The position numbers and the translations under genes are program-made. The notes below the pieces were generated by a model, which saw nothing but the letters and a program-made list of their open reading frames with translations, did not search any database and was not told where the DNA came from. 64,000 nt of DNA from Acinetobacter sp. ANC 4862 (GTDB taxonomy: Bacteria; Pseudomonadota; Gammaproteobacteria; Pseudomonadales; Moraxellaceae): assembly GCF_004336635.1 (NCBI RefSeq), contig NZ_SJXH01000005.1:1-64000 (forward strand), written 5' to 3'. Within the stretch, counting starts at the first letter, position 1; every line of letters begins with the position of its first letter. Below are positions 50,256 through 58,303 of this stretch, one piece after another.

Positions 50256-50867
50256 TCAGGTGCCCAATTGCAAGTAAAAATCACCACTTTGTAAGCTTAA
50301 GATGGTATCACCTTGAGCATTTTCAAGGAGCTGTCCCATTTCAATTAAATGAAAAAAAGCAGAACGTTGAATTAAGGCATTGATGCCAAAACGAACATGC
50401 ACATAAGGACGTAATTCACCTGAATATTCACGAATAAAAAGTGGATGTGCCTGATCCACAATCACCACATCCTGCGTGGTGGTGGTGAGTTGAATATAGG
50501 TTTTACCCTCAATTTCGACCTGATCCACCTGATTGACGAATAGAGGCTCATCTTCGACTTCTATTTCAATTTGTTCTACGGGAGTCTTTAAGTAGAACTT
50601 ACCCTCTTCTTTCCAGAGTACGGTCGAGAACAGGTCAATCAAGGCTTGTCGTTTGATCAATTGACCTTCGTGCCACCATTCTCCATTGGCTTTTACCTTT
50701 AAATCCATTGCACCACAATGCTTTGGGTTAAATTGGTCCAATGGGGGAATTGACCTTTTGTGACCGGTCTGTGCATCTTTTAAGTATTGTGTAATACCCA
50801 TTAAATTTTTATCATCAGGAATAGCGACATTTTTCGTCTGATTTGGTGAATTATTTTGATTAACCAT
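50256..50867 (-). CDS. DUF1285 family protein
   Basis: A 203-residue protein with the DUF1285 fold (conserved segments LDQFNPKHCGAMDLKVKANGEWWHEG, then RQALIDLFSTVLWKEEGKFYLKTPVEQ and SGDFYLQLG at the C-terminus). The family is widespread in proteobacteria but its function is not established. The start is ATG 50867 after CAGGGG; a frame running on to 50993 is spurious because it overlaps the divergent promoter. It is probably cotranscribed with murI downstream. Confidence 0.85.
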   Translation of the reverse strand: MVNQNNSPNQTKNVAIPDDKNLMGITQYLKDAQTGHKRSIPPLDQFNPKHCGAMDLKVKANGEWWHEGQLIKRQALIDLFSTVLWKEEGKFYLKTPVEQIEIEVEDEPLFVNQVDQVEIEGKTYIQLTTTTQDVVIVDQAHPLFIREYSGELRPYVHVRFGINALIQRSAFFHLIEMGQLLENAQGDTILSLQSGDFYLQLGT

Positions 50868-51055
50868 ACGGAATACCCCTGCTGACGGAAAAATAATATG
50901 ATTCAGCCAATTGGCTAGATCAAGGTTTAAAACTATACTAGCCCACAATATAAAAGACACGATAATAAAATTGTGTCTGGGCATTAAGAACACTCATGGC
51001 AGCACCGAGTGAAATCATTACGGTTGCCACCTTCAAATCATATGAGGAGTCCTAC

Positions 51056-52768
51056 ATGGAACACATCGAACGTGAATCGATGGAGTTTGACGTCGTTATC
51101 GTAGGCGCAGGCCCTGCGGGTCTTTCTGCGGCGATTAAAATTCGTCAACTTGCAATTGAAAACAACCTGAACGATCTGTCCGTTTGTGTGGTGGAAAAGG
51201 GCTCCGAAGTTGGTGCACACATTTTATCCGGTGCGGTGCTTGAACCGCGTGCCATAAATGAACTGTTCCCGAACTGGAAGGAAGAAGGTGCGCCTTTAAA
51301 TGTTCCAGTGACAGAAGACAAAACCTATTTCTTATTGTCTGATGAAAAATCACAAGAAGCGCCACACTGGATGGTGCCGAAAACCATGCACAATGATGGT
51401 AACTATGTCATATCCTTAGGCAACGTGGTGCGCTGGTTAAGCACTAAAGCGGAAGAACTGGAAGTTTCCATTTTCCCGGGCTTTGCGGCATCAGAAATTC
51501 TTTACCATGCAGATGGCACCGTTAAAGGCATTCAAACCGGTGACATGGGTATCGGCAAGGATGGCGAACCAACCCATAACTTTACTCCGGGTTATGAACT
51601 GCATGCCAAATACACTATTTTTGCAGAAGGTTGTCGTGGTCACCTCGGTAAACGTCTGATTGCAAAATATAACTTGGACAAAGATGCCGATCCACAGCAC
51701 TACGGTATTGGTATTAAAGAACTTTGGGAAATCGATCCTGCAAAACACAAACCTGGTTTGGTGATGCATGGTGCTGGTTGGCCATTGAATGAAACCGGTT
51801 CTTCAGGCGGTTGGTGGCTCTACCACGCGGAAAACAATCAGGTGACTTTGGGCATGATCGTGGATCTGTCCTACACCAACCCGCATATGTATCCGTTTAT
51901 GGAAATGCAGCGCTGGAAAACCCATCCCCTGATCAAACAGTATCTGGAAGGTGGCAAGCGTATTTCTTATGGCGCACGTGCCGTGACCAAAGGTGGCTTT
52001 AACTCGCTACCAAAATTCACTTTCCCGGGTGGCTCTTTAATTGGTGATGATGCAGGCTTCTTGAACTTTGCCAAGATCAAGGGTTCTCACACTGCGATGA
52101 AATCGGGCATGCTCTGCGGTGAAGCGGTGTTTGAAGCGATTGCTGCAGGTGTAGAAAAAGGCGGTGACCTGGCGGTTGCGCGTGTAGTTGAAGGTGAAGA
52201 TTTCTTTGTTAAAGAATTGACAGCGTATACCGACAAGTTCAACAACAGTTGGTTGAAAGAAGAGCTGTATAACTCGCGTAACTTCGGTCCGGCAATGCAC
52301 AAGTTTGGTCAATGGATCGGTGGTGCATTTAACTTTATCGACCAGAACGTGTTTAAGGTACCATTCACACTACATGATCTAGTCCTTGACTATGCCGCAC
52401 TGAAAACTCAAGCTGCGGAAACGTTTAAGCCCAACTATCCAAAACCGGATGGCAAGCTGACTTTTGACCGTCTGTCGTCGGTGTTTGTCTCCAACACCGT
52501 GCATGAAGAAAATCAGCCGGCGCATTTAAAACTGACTGATGCTTCGATTCCAGTAAATGTGAATTTACCAAAATGGGATGAGCCTGCTCAGCGCTACTGC
52601 CCTGCAGGTGTGTACGAAATCATGGAAGAAAATGATGGCTCGAAACGCTTCCAGATCAATGCAGCCAACTGTGTACACTGCAAGACCTGTGACATCAAGG
52701 ATCCATCTCAAAACATCACTTGGGTAACACCTGAGGGTGGCGGTGGTCCAAATTACCCTAATATGTAA
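51056..52768 (+). CDS. Electron transfer flavoprotein-ubiquinone oxidoreductase
   Basis: It moves electrons from ETF, loaded by acyl-CoA dehydrogenases, to ubiquinone. The 570-residue protein has the FAD motif VGAGPAGLSAA at 16-26, a GDDAGFLNFAKIKGSH segment, and near the C-terminus the [4Fe-4S] ligands in RYCPAGVYE and NCVHCKTCDIKDPSQN. The start is ATG 51056, ideally placed after AGGAG; the reading from 50996 is spurious. It is divergent from DUF1285. The etfAB genes are not in this window. Confidence 0.95.
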   Translation: MEHIERESMEFDVVIVGAGPAGLSAAIKIRQLAIENNLNDLSVCVVEKGSEVGAHILSGAVLEPRAINELFPNWKEEGAPLNVPVTEDKTYFLLSDEKSQEAPHWMVPKTMHNDGNYVISLGNVVRWLSTKAEELEVSIFPGFAASEILYHADGTVKGIQTGDMGIGKDGEPTHNFTPGYELHAKYTIFAEGCRGHLGKRLIAKYNLDKDADPQHYGIGIKELWEIDPAKHKPGLVMHGAGWPLNETGSSGGWWLYHAENNQVTLGMIVDLSYTNPHMYPFMEMQRWKTHPLIKQYLEGGKRISYGARAVTKGGFNSLPKFTFPGGSLIGDDAGFLNFAKIKGSHTAMKSGMLCGEAVFEAIAAGVEKGGDLAVARVVEGEDFFVKELTAYTDKFNNSWLKEELYNSRNFGPAMHKFGQWIGGAFNFIDQNVFKVPFTLHDLVLDYAALKTQAAETFKPNYPKPDGKLTFDRLSSVFVSNTVHEENQPAHLKLTDASIPVNVNLPKWDEPAQRYCPAGVYEIMEENDGSKRFQINAANCVHCKTCDIKDPSQNITWVTPEGGGGPNYPNM

Positions 52769-52776
52769 TTTTTAAT

Positions 52777-52805
52777 AAAAAATCCCCTTTCGAGGGGATT
52801 TTTTT
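52777..52805 (+). terminator. Intrinsic terminator of the ETF-QO gene
   Basis: AATCCCC and GGGGATT arms around TTTCGA, then seven T. Confidence 0.9.
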
Positions 52806-52839
52806 ATCTCTTCTTAAAATAAAGAAAAAATATTCTGAA

Positions 52840-53097
52840 TTAGCCTTTCTTGACTAAATAATGAAATTCTTTATTGCCCGCTTCATCCAGCACTTCTTCT
52901 TGTAATAATAATTCATGACCTAAATGCATACAGAATTTCGGAATGTCCCATGAAGTCGAATTATCTGTGGCAAACACTTCAACGACATCACCTGATTTTG
53001 ATTTACGAATCGCTTGATGCAACATCATTACAGGTTCAGGACAACGTAGTCCTCGTGTATTCAGCTGAATAGTGGGAGTAACAAGCGGTTCAGACAT
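52840..53097 (-). CDS. tusA: Sulfurtransferase TusA
   Basis: An 85-residue protein that accepts persulfide sulfur from IscS and hands it on for 2-thiouridine tRNA modification. The single catalytic cysteine is C19 in RGLRCPEPVMMLHQAI, as in the family. It is a one-gene unit with a C-terminal tail FHYLVKKG. It converges on the ETF-QO gene. Confidence 0.92.
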   Translation of the reverse strand: MSEPLVTPTIQLNTRGLRCPEPVMMLHQAIRKSKSGDVVEVFATDNSTSWDIPKFCMHLGHELLLQEEVLDEAGNKEFHYLVKKG

Positions 53098-53299
53098 TCT
53101 TAAACTCGGTATTAAAAAATCATCACTATTTTAACATAAACTTAAATGCTGTCTTTTGCTTTCAAAGCACGGATCCAAATGATAGAAAACGATGACTCAT
53201 ACATTCATAGATTACAGCGATTTTATAGATAGACATCTATATTTTCTCGAGTATGATAAAATTTGTTTTTTTAGATATTAAGAGTCTTTAGGAAAGATC

Positions 53300-54139
53300 A
53301 TGCACGAGGAATCAGGCCCGTCGTGGGGCATGCGCGGCTTACGTAAATGGTTAAGCACTGCACCCGAAACTCGCGACGAACTGCTAAAATTAGTACAAGA
53401 TTCACGTCGTTTTTTAGAACCCGATACTGTTGCAATGCTTGAAGGCGTACTTGACCTTCCTGCAACAAAAGTCCGTGAGGTCATGACCCCACGAACATCG
53501 ATGATTAGCCTGCAAGAAGATGATCAGCTTCTGGACATCTTACATACCCTTGTAGAGTCTGCACATTCACGCTTCCCGGTATTTTCATCCGATCAACCAG
53601 ACAATGTGGTCGGCATTTTATTGGCCAAGGATTTACTGCCATTTTTGACAGAACCTAACAATAAGGTCGATATTCGTGCGCTTATGCGCCAGCCGATCTT
53701 TGTTCCGGAAAGTGCCCGATCTGACCAAGTGCTGCGTATGTTAAAAAATACGCAAACCCATATCGCTGTGGTGATTGATGAATATGGCACAACCTCTGGA
53801 CTGGTGACTTTAGAAGACATTTTAGAAGAAATTGTCGGTGAAATTGAAGATGAACACGATAAGGTCGATGAAGAGGCCCAATACATTATTCCGGATAATG
53901 ACCCTCAAACGGCAAATACCTGGCTGGTTCAAGCACTTACACCAATTGAACACTTTAACAATGTTTTAGATGCTGATTTTTCAGATGATGAAGTAGAAAC
54001 TGTCGGCGGTTTATTGCTTCAAGAAATTGGTTTAGTGAGCGATTTACAAGGTCAAGTGATTGAGCTTGAAAATTGGGAATTCACCATTGTAGAAGCAGAT
54101 GCACGTACTATTCATCTGATTCGAGCTGTCCGTAAATGA
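53300..54139 (+). CDS. corC: CorC-family CBS domain protein
   Basis: A 279-residue protein of the CorC/HlyC type: a CBS pair (about 65-185, VMTPRTSMISLQEDDQLLDI and VDIRALMRQPIFVPES) followed by the transporter-associated CorC_HlyC domain (about 205-279). It is usually placed in magnesium/cobalt efflux. In many gammaproteobacteria it lies directly before lnt, as here. Its stop overlaps the lnt start by four bases. Confidence 0.9.
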   Translation: MHEESGPSWGMRGLRKWLSTAPETRDELLKLVQDSRRFLEPDTVAMLEGVLDLPATKVREVMTPRTSMISLQEDDQLLDILHTLVESAHSRFPVFSSDQPDNVVGILLAKDLLPFLTEPNNKVDIRALMRQPIFVPESARSDQVLRMLKNTQTHIAVVIDEYGTTSGLVTLEDILEEIVGEIEDEHDKVDEEAQYIIPDNDPQTANTWLVQALTPIEHFNNVLDADFSDDEVETVGGLLLQEIGLVSDLQGQVIELENWEFTIVEADARTIHLIRAVRK

Positions 54140-55695
54140 GAACATACTTTCATAAGCTGTTAAATCCATCTCAACAAAAAAATCAGCTCCCCTTTATTTA
54201 CCCCTTTTTAATTTCGTTATTTTCAGGTGCCATGTTCAGTTTTGCGCTGGCACCTTATTATTACTGGTGGCTTGCACTGCTGTCTCCGGCCTTGCTCTAT
54301 GCTTCACTGCGTAAACGTTCGGCACGCCAAGCCTTTGGCATTGGCTGGGCTTACGGCTTTGGCTTATGGTTTGTCGGAGCATTTTGGCTGTATACCTCAA
54401 TCCATGTCTATGGTGATACTAGTGCCTTTTTAAGTGTACTGATGATTGCCTTTATGGCATTGGTGATGGGACTATTTACAGCCCTGCAAACATGGATCTA
54501 TCGTCGATTCTTCCCGGAAACGCCACTGACTTTTGCGCCACTTTGGGTGTTCTTTGAGTGGGCAAAAACCTGGGTATTCACTGGTTTCCCGTGGTTATTT
54601 GTCGGCTATGCCTTCACTGAACGCTTCTTAGATGGCTATGCACCATTATTCGGGATCTTCGGTGTATCGTTTGTAGTGATTATACTGGCCTGTGCGCTCG
54701 TTGAAATTCTGAATAAACGTGTGTTCTGGATTATCCCTTCCGCGATCTTATTGCTCGGTGCTTGGGGAGCTTCATATCTCAACTTTGTGGAACCAAAAGA
54801 TGAGAAACCGCTTTCTGTTTCGCTGATTCAAGGCAATATTCCTCAAGACCTTAAATGGCTGACAGAGTATCAAGTGAAAACCTTGATGATCTATGCCAAT
54901 TTAAGTCGTACGGAATGGGGACGTGACCTGATCGTGTGGCCAGAATCTTCCATTCCCATGTTCCAGACCGATATCGAACCCTTTTTGGATGCCATGAAAG
55001 TTCAGGCAGAAAAATCTGGAACGGCATGGGTCACCGGTCTTCCCTATTGGGATTTGAAAGAATCAAAAATCGAACAGCACCCGATGTACTACAACAGTAT
55101 CATGGCTACGGGTGATGACACTGAAGGCTTATATAAAAAGCAACGTTTAGTCCCGTTTGGTGAATATATTCCTTTATCTGGCTGGCTGAGCTGGGTATTG
55201 CCCGCATTGCAGAATGACCCCTCGATGAGTGGTTTCTCTCGTGGTGCAGATGACCAAAAACCATTGAATGTGAAAAATCATGCGTTGGGTGCGGCTATTT
55301 GTTATGAAGTGGCTTATCCAAACCTGACCCGTCGTAATGCCAGTCAAAGCGATTACCTGGTCACCGTATCCAATGATGCCTGGTTTACCGGAACTGCAGG
55401 GCCTTGGCAACATTTACAAATGGTGCAAATGCGTGCCAAAGAAAATGGACGCTGGTTTATTCGTGCCACCAATACTGGTGTAACTGCCTTTATTGATCAC
55501 AACGGACATATTGTGAAACAGGCACCGACAGATCAAACAGCCATCCTTCGTGGTGACGTTCCAGCAATGCAGGGTGAAACCTTATATATGCGCCTCAGTG
55601 ATTGGCCAATTCTGGGTTTCTCATTGTTGTTGTTGATTCTAGGCTGGATTTATCGTCCACGTAAGGTCGATGTGTCGTTTAAATCACGACGTTAG
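54136..55695 (+). CDS. lnt: Apolipoprotein N-acyltransferase
   Basis: It adds the third acyl chain to the N-terminal cysteine of lipoproteins, at the periplasmic side of the inner membrane. The 519-residue protein has six or more helices in the first 200 residues, then a nitrilase-like domain with the catalytic triad: Glu near 273 (VWPESSIPMF), Lys near 335 (KKQRLVPFGEY), and Cys near 389 (AAICYEVAYP). It is coupled to corC by an ATGA overlap. It serves the many lipoproteins seen in this window. Confidence 0.95.
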   Translation: MRTYFHKLLNPSQQKNQLPFIYPFLISLFSGAMFSFALAPYYYWWLALLSPALLYASLRKRSARQAFGIGWAYGFGLWFVGAFWLYTSIHVYGDTSAFLSVLMIAFMALVMGLFTALQTWIYRRFFPETPLTFAPLWVFFEWAKTWVFTGFPWLFVGYAFTERFLDGYAPLFGIFGVSFVVIILACALVEILNKRVFWIIPSAILLLGAWGASYLNFVEPKDEKPLSVSLIQGNIPQDLKWLTEYQVKTLMIYANLSRTEWGRDLIVWPESSIPMFQTDIEPFLDAMKVQAEKSGTAWVTGLPYWDLKESKIEQHPMYYNSIMATGDDTEGLYKKQRLVPFGEYIPLSGWLSWVLPALQNDPSMSGFSRGADDQKPLNVKNHALGAAICYEVAYPNLTRRNASQSDYLVTVSNDAWFTGTAGPWQHLQMVQMRAKENGRWFIRATNTGVTAFIDHNGHIVKQAPTDQTAILRGDVPAMQGETLYMRLSDWPILGFSLLLLILGWIYRPRKVDVSFKSRR

Positions 55696-55706
55696 CTTTA
55701 AGTGTT

Positions 55707-55792
55707 CCCTCTCCTTCTAGGAGAGGGCTAGGGAGAGGTAAATTGTTTATGATTAATCACCCTCATCCTAACCTTCTCCCAGAGGGAGAAGG
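55707..55792. repeat. REP-like palindrome pair between lnt and a small membrane protein gene
   Basis: Two diverged units lie head to head. The first is CCCTCTCC-TTCTA-GGAGAGGG (55707-55727), followed by CTAGGGAGAGG. The second is the reverse complement of a similar unit, CCTTCTCCC-AGA-GGGAGAAGG (55772-55792), preceded by CACCCTCATCCTAA. The shared core is TCTCC/GGAGA with a TAGGG-AGAGG flank. Such pairs are typical of REP/BIME-type extragenic repeats that are moved by a REP-associated transposase. Confidence 0.75.
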
Positions 55793-55805
55793 AATAAAAA
55801 GGCAA

Positions 55806-55838
55806 TAAAAAAACCGAGCTCAATGCCTCGGTTTTTTT
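55806..55838. terminator. Bidirectional terminator
   Basis: AAACCGAG and CTCGGTTT arms around CTCAATGC with A and T runs outside. Confidence 0.9.
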
Positions 55839-55850
55839 ATTTAATTAATT

Positions 55851-56186
55851 TTAAAACCGGGTCACTAAATAAGACATCATTGCGGTTAAAAACAGCATCG
55901 GGATATAACGATAAACTTTCACCACACTTTGTTCTAAACTTGAAATTTGTTCTTGTTGTAATCTTAATACAGTCACTTTTAATGCAGACCAAAAGCACAA
56001 TACGAATAATGCACTGAATAAACTGATTGCAAAAAAGCCCACCATAATCTGGCTACTTCCTTCCGTCGCATTCGATAAGGCTAAAATGCCCTGACTCATT
56101 GGAAGCAAGCTTAAAATTAAAAGAACAGACTTGAGCATTGCCCCATGAAATTGGTTAATTTCATCCGATATGATTAATGCTTTCAC
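55851..56186 (-). CDS. Small membrane protein of unknown function
   Basis: A 111-residue protein with three probable hydrophobic segments (SVLLILSLLPMSQGILAL, IMVGFFAISLFSALFVLCFW and YIPMLFLTAMMSYLVT). The start is GTG, preceded by a strong AAGGAGG ribosome site. A short polar segment between the second and third helices (RLQQEQISSLEQSVVKVYR) might form a coiled coil. No family is recognised, and no partner gene is adjacent. Confidence 0.6.
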   Translation of the reverse strand: MKALIISDEINQFHGAMLKSVLLILSLLPMSQGILALSNATEGSSQIMVGFFAISLFSALFVLCFWSALKVTVLRLQQEQISSLEQSVVKVYRYIPMLFLTAMMSYLVTRF

Positions 56187-56389
56187 TCCACCCTCCTTGG
56201 CTAAAAAAGTGCCATCAAGGATATTATGCGCAGTTTTAGTTAAATAAAAAGACTATATTTCTTCATATCTTACAATTATTGTAACCATCACATATGCTAA
56301 TCATTCTTATTATAAGTCTCAAACAGAGATTATTATGTAATTCTAATAAAATCAATAACTTAATATATACTTTATCATCAAGAGGCATT

Positions 56390-56432
56390 ATCACTTCACT
56401 TAGTATTACAGCACACCACTTAGTGAAGTGAT
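56390..56432. other. Near-perfect inverted repeat downstream of gspG
   Basis: ATCACTTCACTTAGT (56390-56404) and ACTTAGTGAAGTGAT (56418-56432) pair at 14 of 15 positions around a 13-base loop. There is no T tract on the minus strand. It may be the 3' end structure of the gspF-gspG message or a binding site. Confidence 0.5.
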
Positions 56433-56468
56433 CTATTTTATATCCTTAAAATAGTTAAGGATTTTTAA

Positions 56469-56906
56469 TTAAGGCTGATAATAAATATCGGCATCTGTAC
56501 CTTCGCCGCCTTCTTTACCATCAGCGCCAAAAGAATATAAGTCGAATGCATGACCTTCGGCACCGGGAATCACATATTGAATATCATTTTCCCAACTGTC
56601 TTTCGGATAGCCACCTTTCACATAACCACCCTGCATCCAGTTTTTTGCAGAAGCAGGCTGATTAACCAGTGCATCTAAACCACCGTCTTGCATGGATGGA
56701 TATTTACCATTATCAAGCTTGTACTGATCTAAAGCACCCGCCACTCCTTTTAGGGTAATTGCAGAGGTATCTACTTTGGCTTTTTCACCACGCCCCATTA
56801 CATTAGGAACAATCAGTGCTGCCAATACCCCTAAAATCACAATCACCACCATCACTTCAATCAGGGTAAAGCCAGTCTGCTTGGCTTGATATATTTTTCC
56901 GTGCAT
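56469..56906 (-). CDS. gspG: Type II secretion major pseudopilin
   Basis: The main subunit of the type II secretion pseudopilus. The 145-residue precursor has the prepilin peptidase site between G12 and F13 (QTG-FTLIE), with the conserved Glu at mature position 5 (residue 17), followed by a hydrophobic helix. The C-terminal globular part has DGGLDALVNQP, GGYPKDSWENDIQY and the acidic GTDADI calcium-binding loop. It lies 39 bases after gspF in the same direction, so they form an operon. Other gsp genes are not in the window. Confidence 0.96.
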   Translation of the reverse strand: MHGKIYQAKQTGFTLIEVMVVIVILGVLAALIVPNVMGRGEKAKVDTSAITLKGVAGALDQYKLDNGKYPSMQDGGLDALVNQPASAKNWMQGGYVKGGYPKDSWENDIQYVIPGAEGHAFDLYSFGADGKEGGEGTDADIYYQP

Positions 56907-56945
56907 ATCAATCTCTCATAAAATCATTATCTTTATAAAAATGGG

Positions 56946-58151
56946 TTAAATCATATTATTCATATTTACAATCGGCAGCATCACCGCAATCACAATCACT
57001 AAAACGATGCTGGCCATTAACACCAACATTAGCGGTTCAAGCAGGGCAAGCAGAGTTGAAATCAGAGTGGTGACCTCCCGATCCTGCATGGTTGAAGCAC
57101 GCTCCAGCATACGATCCAGCTCACCCGATGCTTCACCACTTTTGATCATTTGTACCATCATCGGTGGGAAATAACCACTGCGCTCCAGTTGCGTTGCAAG
57201 GTTGCCACCTTCGGTGACTTTCTCCGCTGCCAAATTGACTGAATCACGGATCACCCAGTTATTACTCACCGCAGCACCAATTTTAAGTGCATCTACCAAA
57301 GGTACGCCAGACTGAGTCAAAATCGATAATGTACTGGCAAAACGTGCTGCATTTATACCACGCGATAATTTACCAAATAATGGCAATTTGAGGGTTAAAC
57401 GGTCAAAAGCATAATGCCCTGCAGCGGTTCTTAAAAAGCGAACTAAAGCAGTAAAACCAACTACACTCGCGACGAACAAAAACGGCCATGCCACACGAAT
57501 AAAATCACTGGTTTTCATCAACGCTACGGTAATCCAGGGCAATGCATCTTTATTTTGATCAAAAGTTTTTACAATGTCAGGAACCACATAGGTCATTAAT
57601 CCCATCACAATCGCAAACGACATCAGCATCAAAATAATCGGGTAAATCATCGCGCCCTGCACTTTCTTTTGCATGGCAAAGCGGTTTTCGGTGTAATCTG
57701 ATAACTGGTCTAGAATTAAATCAAGATGTCCCGAGCGTTCACCGGCGGCAATGGTGGCGATATATAAATCAGGTAAACGCCCTGCTTGCTGCAAGGCATT
57801 GGCCAGTGAATGCCCTTCCATGACTTTTGAGCGCACTGACATCAACAAATTTTGCACATGGGCTTTTTCACTTTGCTTGCCCACAGCACGTAGCACTTCT
57901 TCTAAAGGAATCCCTGCTGCAACCAGAACAGAAAGTTGACGGGTAAACAATGCCAAATCATAAGCGGTGATTTTTTTCTGAAACCAACGTTCTGAGTTAT
58001 GCTTATCTTTTTGCTCAACAGGATCAACGGTCACAGGAATGAGCTCTTTGTCTCTGAGCTGTTGACGAATTTGACGTGCTGAATCCCCTTCTAACACGCC
58101 TTTTTGCTGCTTCCCTGAAGCATCAATGGCAGTAAATTGATATGCAGGCAT
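56946..58151 (-). CDS. gspF: Type II secretion inner-membrane protein
   Basis: A 401-residue polytopic protein of the secretion platform. It has two tandem GspF domains, with FTRQLSVLVAAGIPLEEVLRAVG in the first and FASTLSILTQSGVPLVDALKIG in the second. Three hydrophobic helices are seen, the last at the C-terminus (LVLMASIVLVIVIAVMLPIVNM). An N-terminal cytoplasmic segment starts MPAYQFTAIDASGKQQKGVLE, typical of the family. It precedes gspG and is divergent from priA. The 152-base gap to priA must hold both promoters. Confidence 0.96.
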   Translation of the reverse strand: MPAYQFTAIDASGKQQKGVLEGDSARQIRQQLRDKELIPVTVDPVEQKDKHNSERWFQKKITAYDLALFTRQLSVLVAAGIPLEEVLRAVGKQSEKAHVQNLLMSVRSKVMEGHSLANALQQAGRLPDLYIATIAAGERSGHLDLILDQLSDYTENRFAMQKKVQGAMIYPIILMLMSFAIVMGLMTYVVPDIVKTFDQNKDALPWITVALMKTSDFIRVAWPFLFVASVVGFTALVRFLRTAAGHYAFDRLTLKLPLFGKLSRGINAARFASTLSILTQSGVPLVDALKIGAAVSNNWVIRDSVNLAAEKVTEGGNLATQLERSGYFPPMMVQMIKSGEASGELDRMLERASTMQDREVTTLISTLLALLEPLMLVLMASIVLVIVIAVMLPIVNMNNMI

Positions 58152-58303
58152 TGTGATGCTCTAATTTTCTAAAATTTGCTTCAGCGCTGTTGCGTCTGAC
58201 CACCAAAATCATTCATATTCTTAGATATAAATGATTTGCTCACTCTACCATAACTCGATCTTGAGCACGACGAAATTTGATCAGGACGCTTTGACCCTTA
58301 TTT

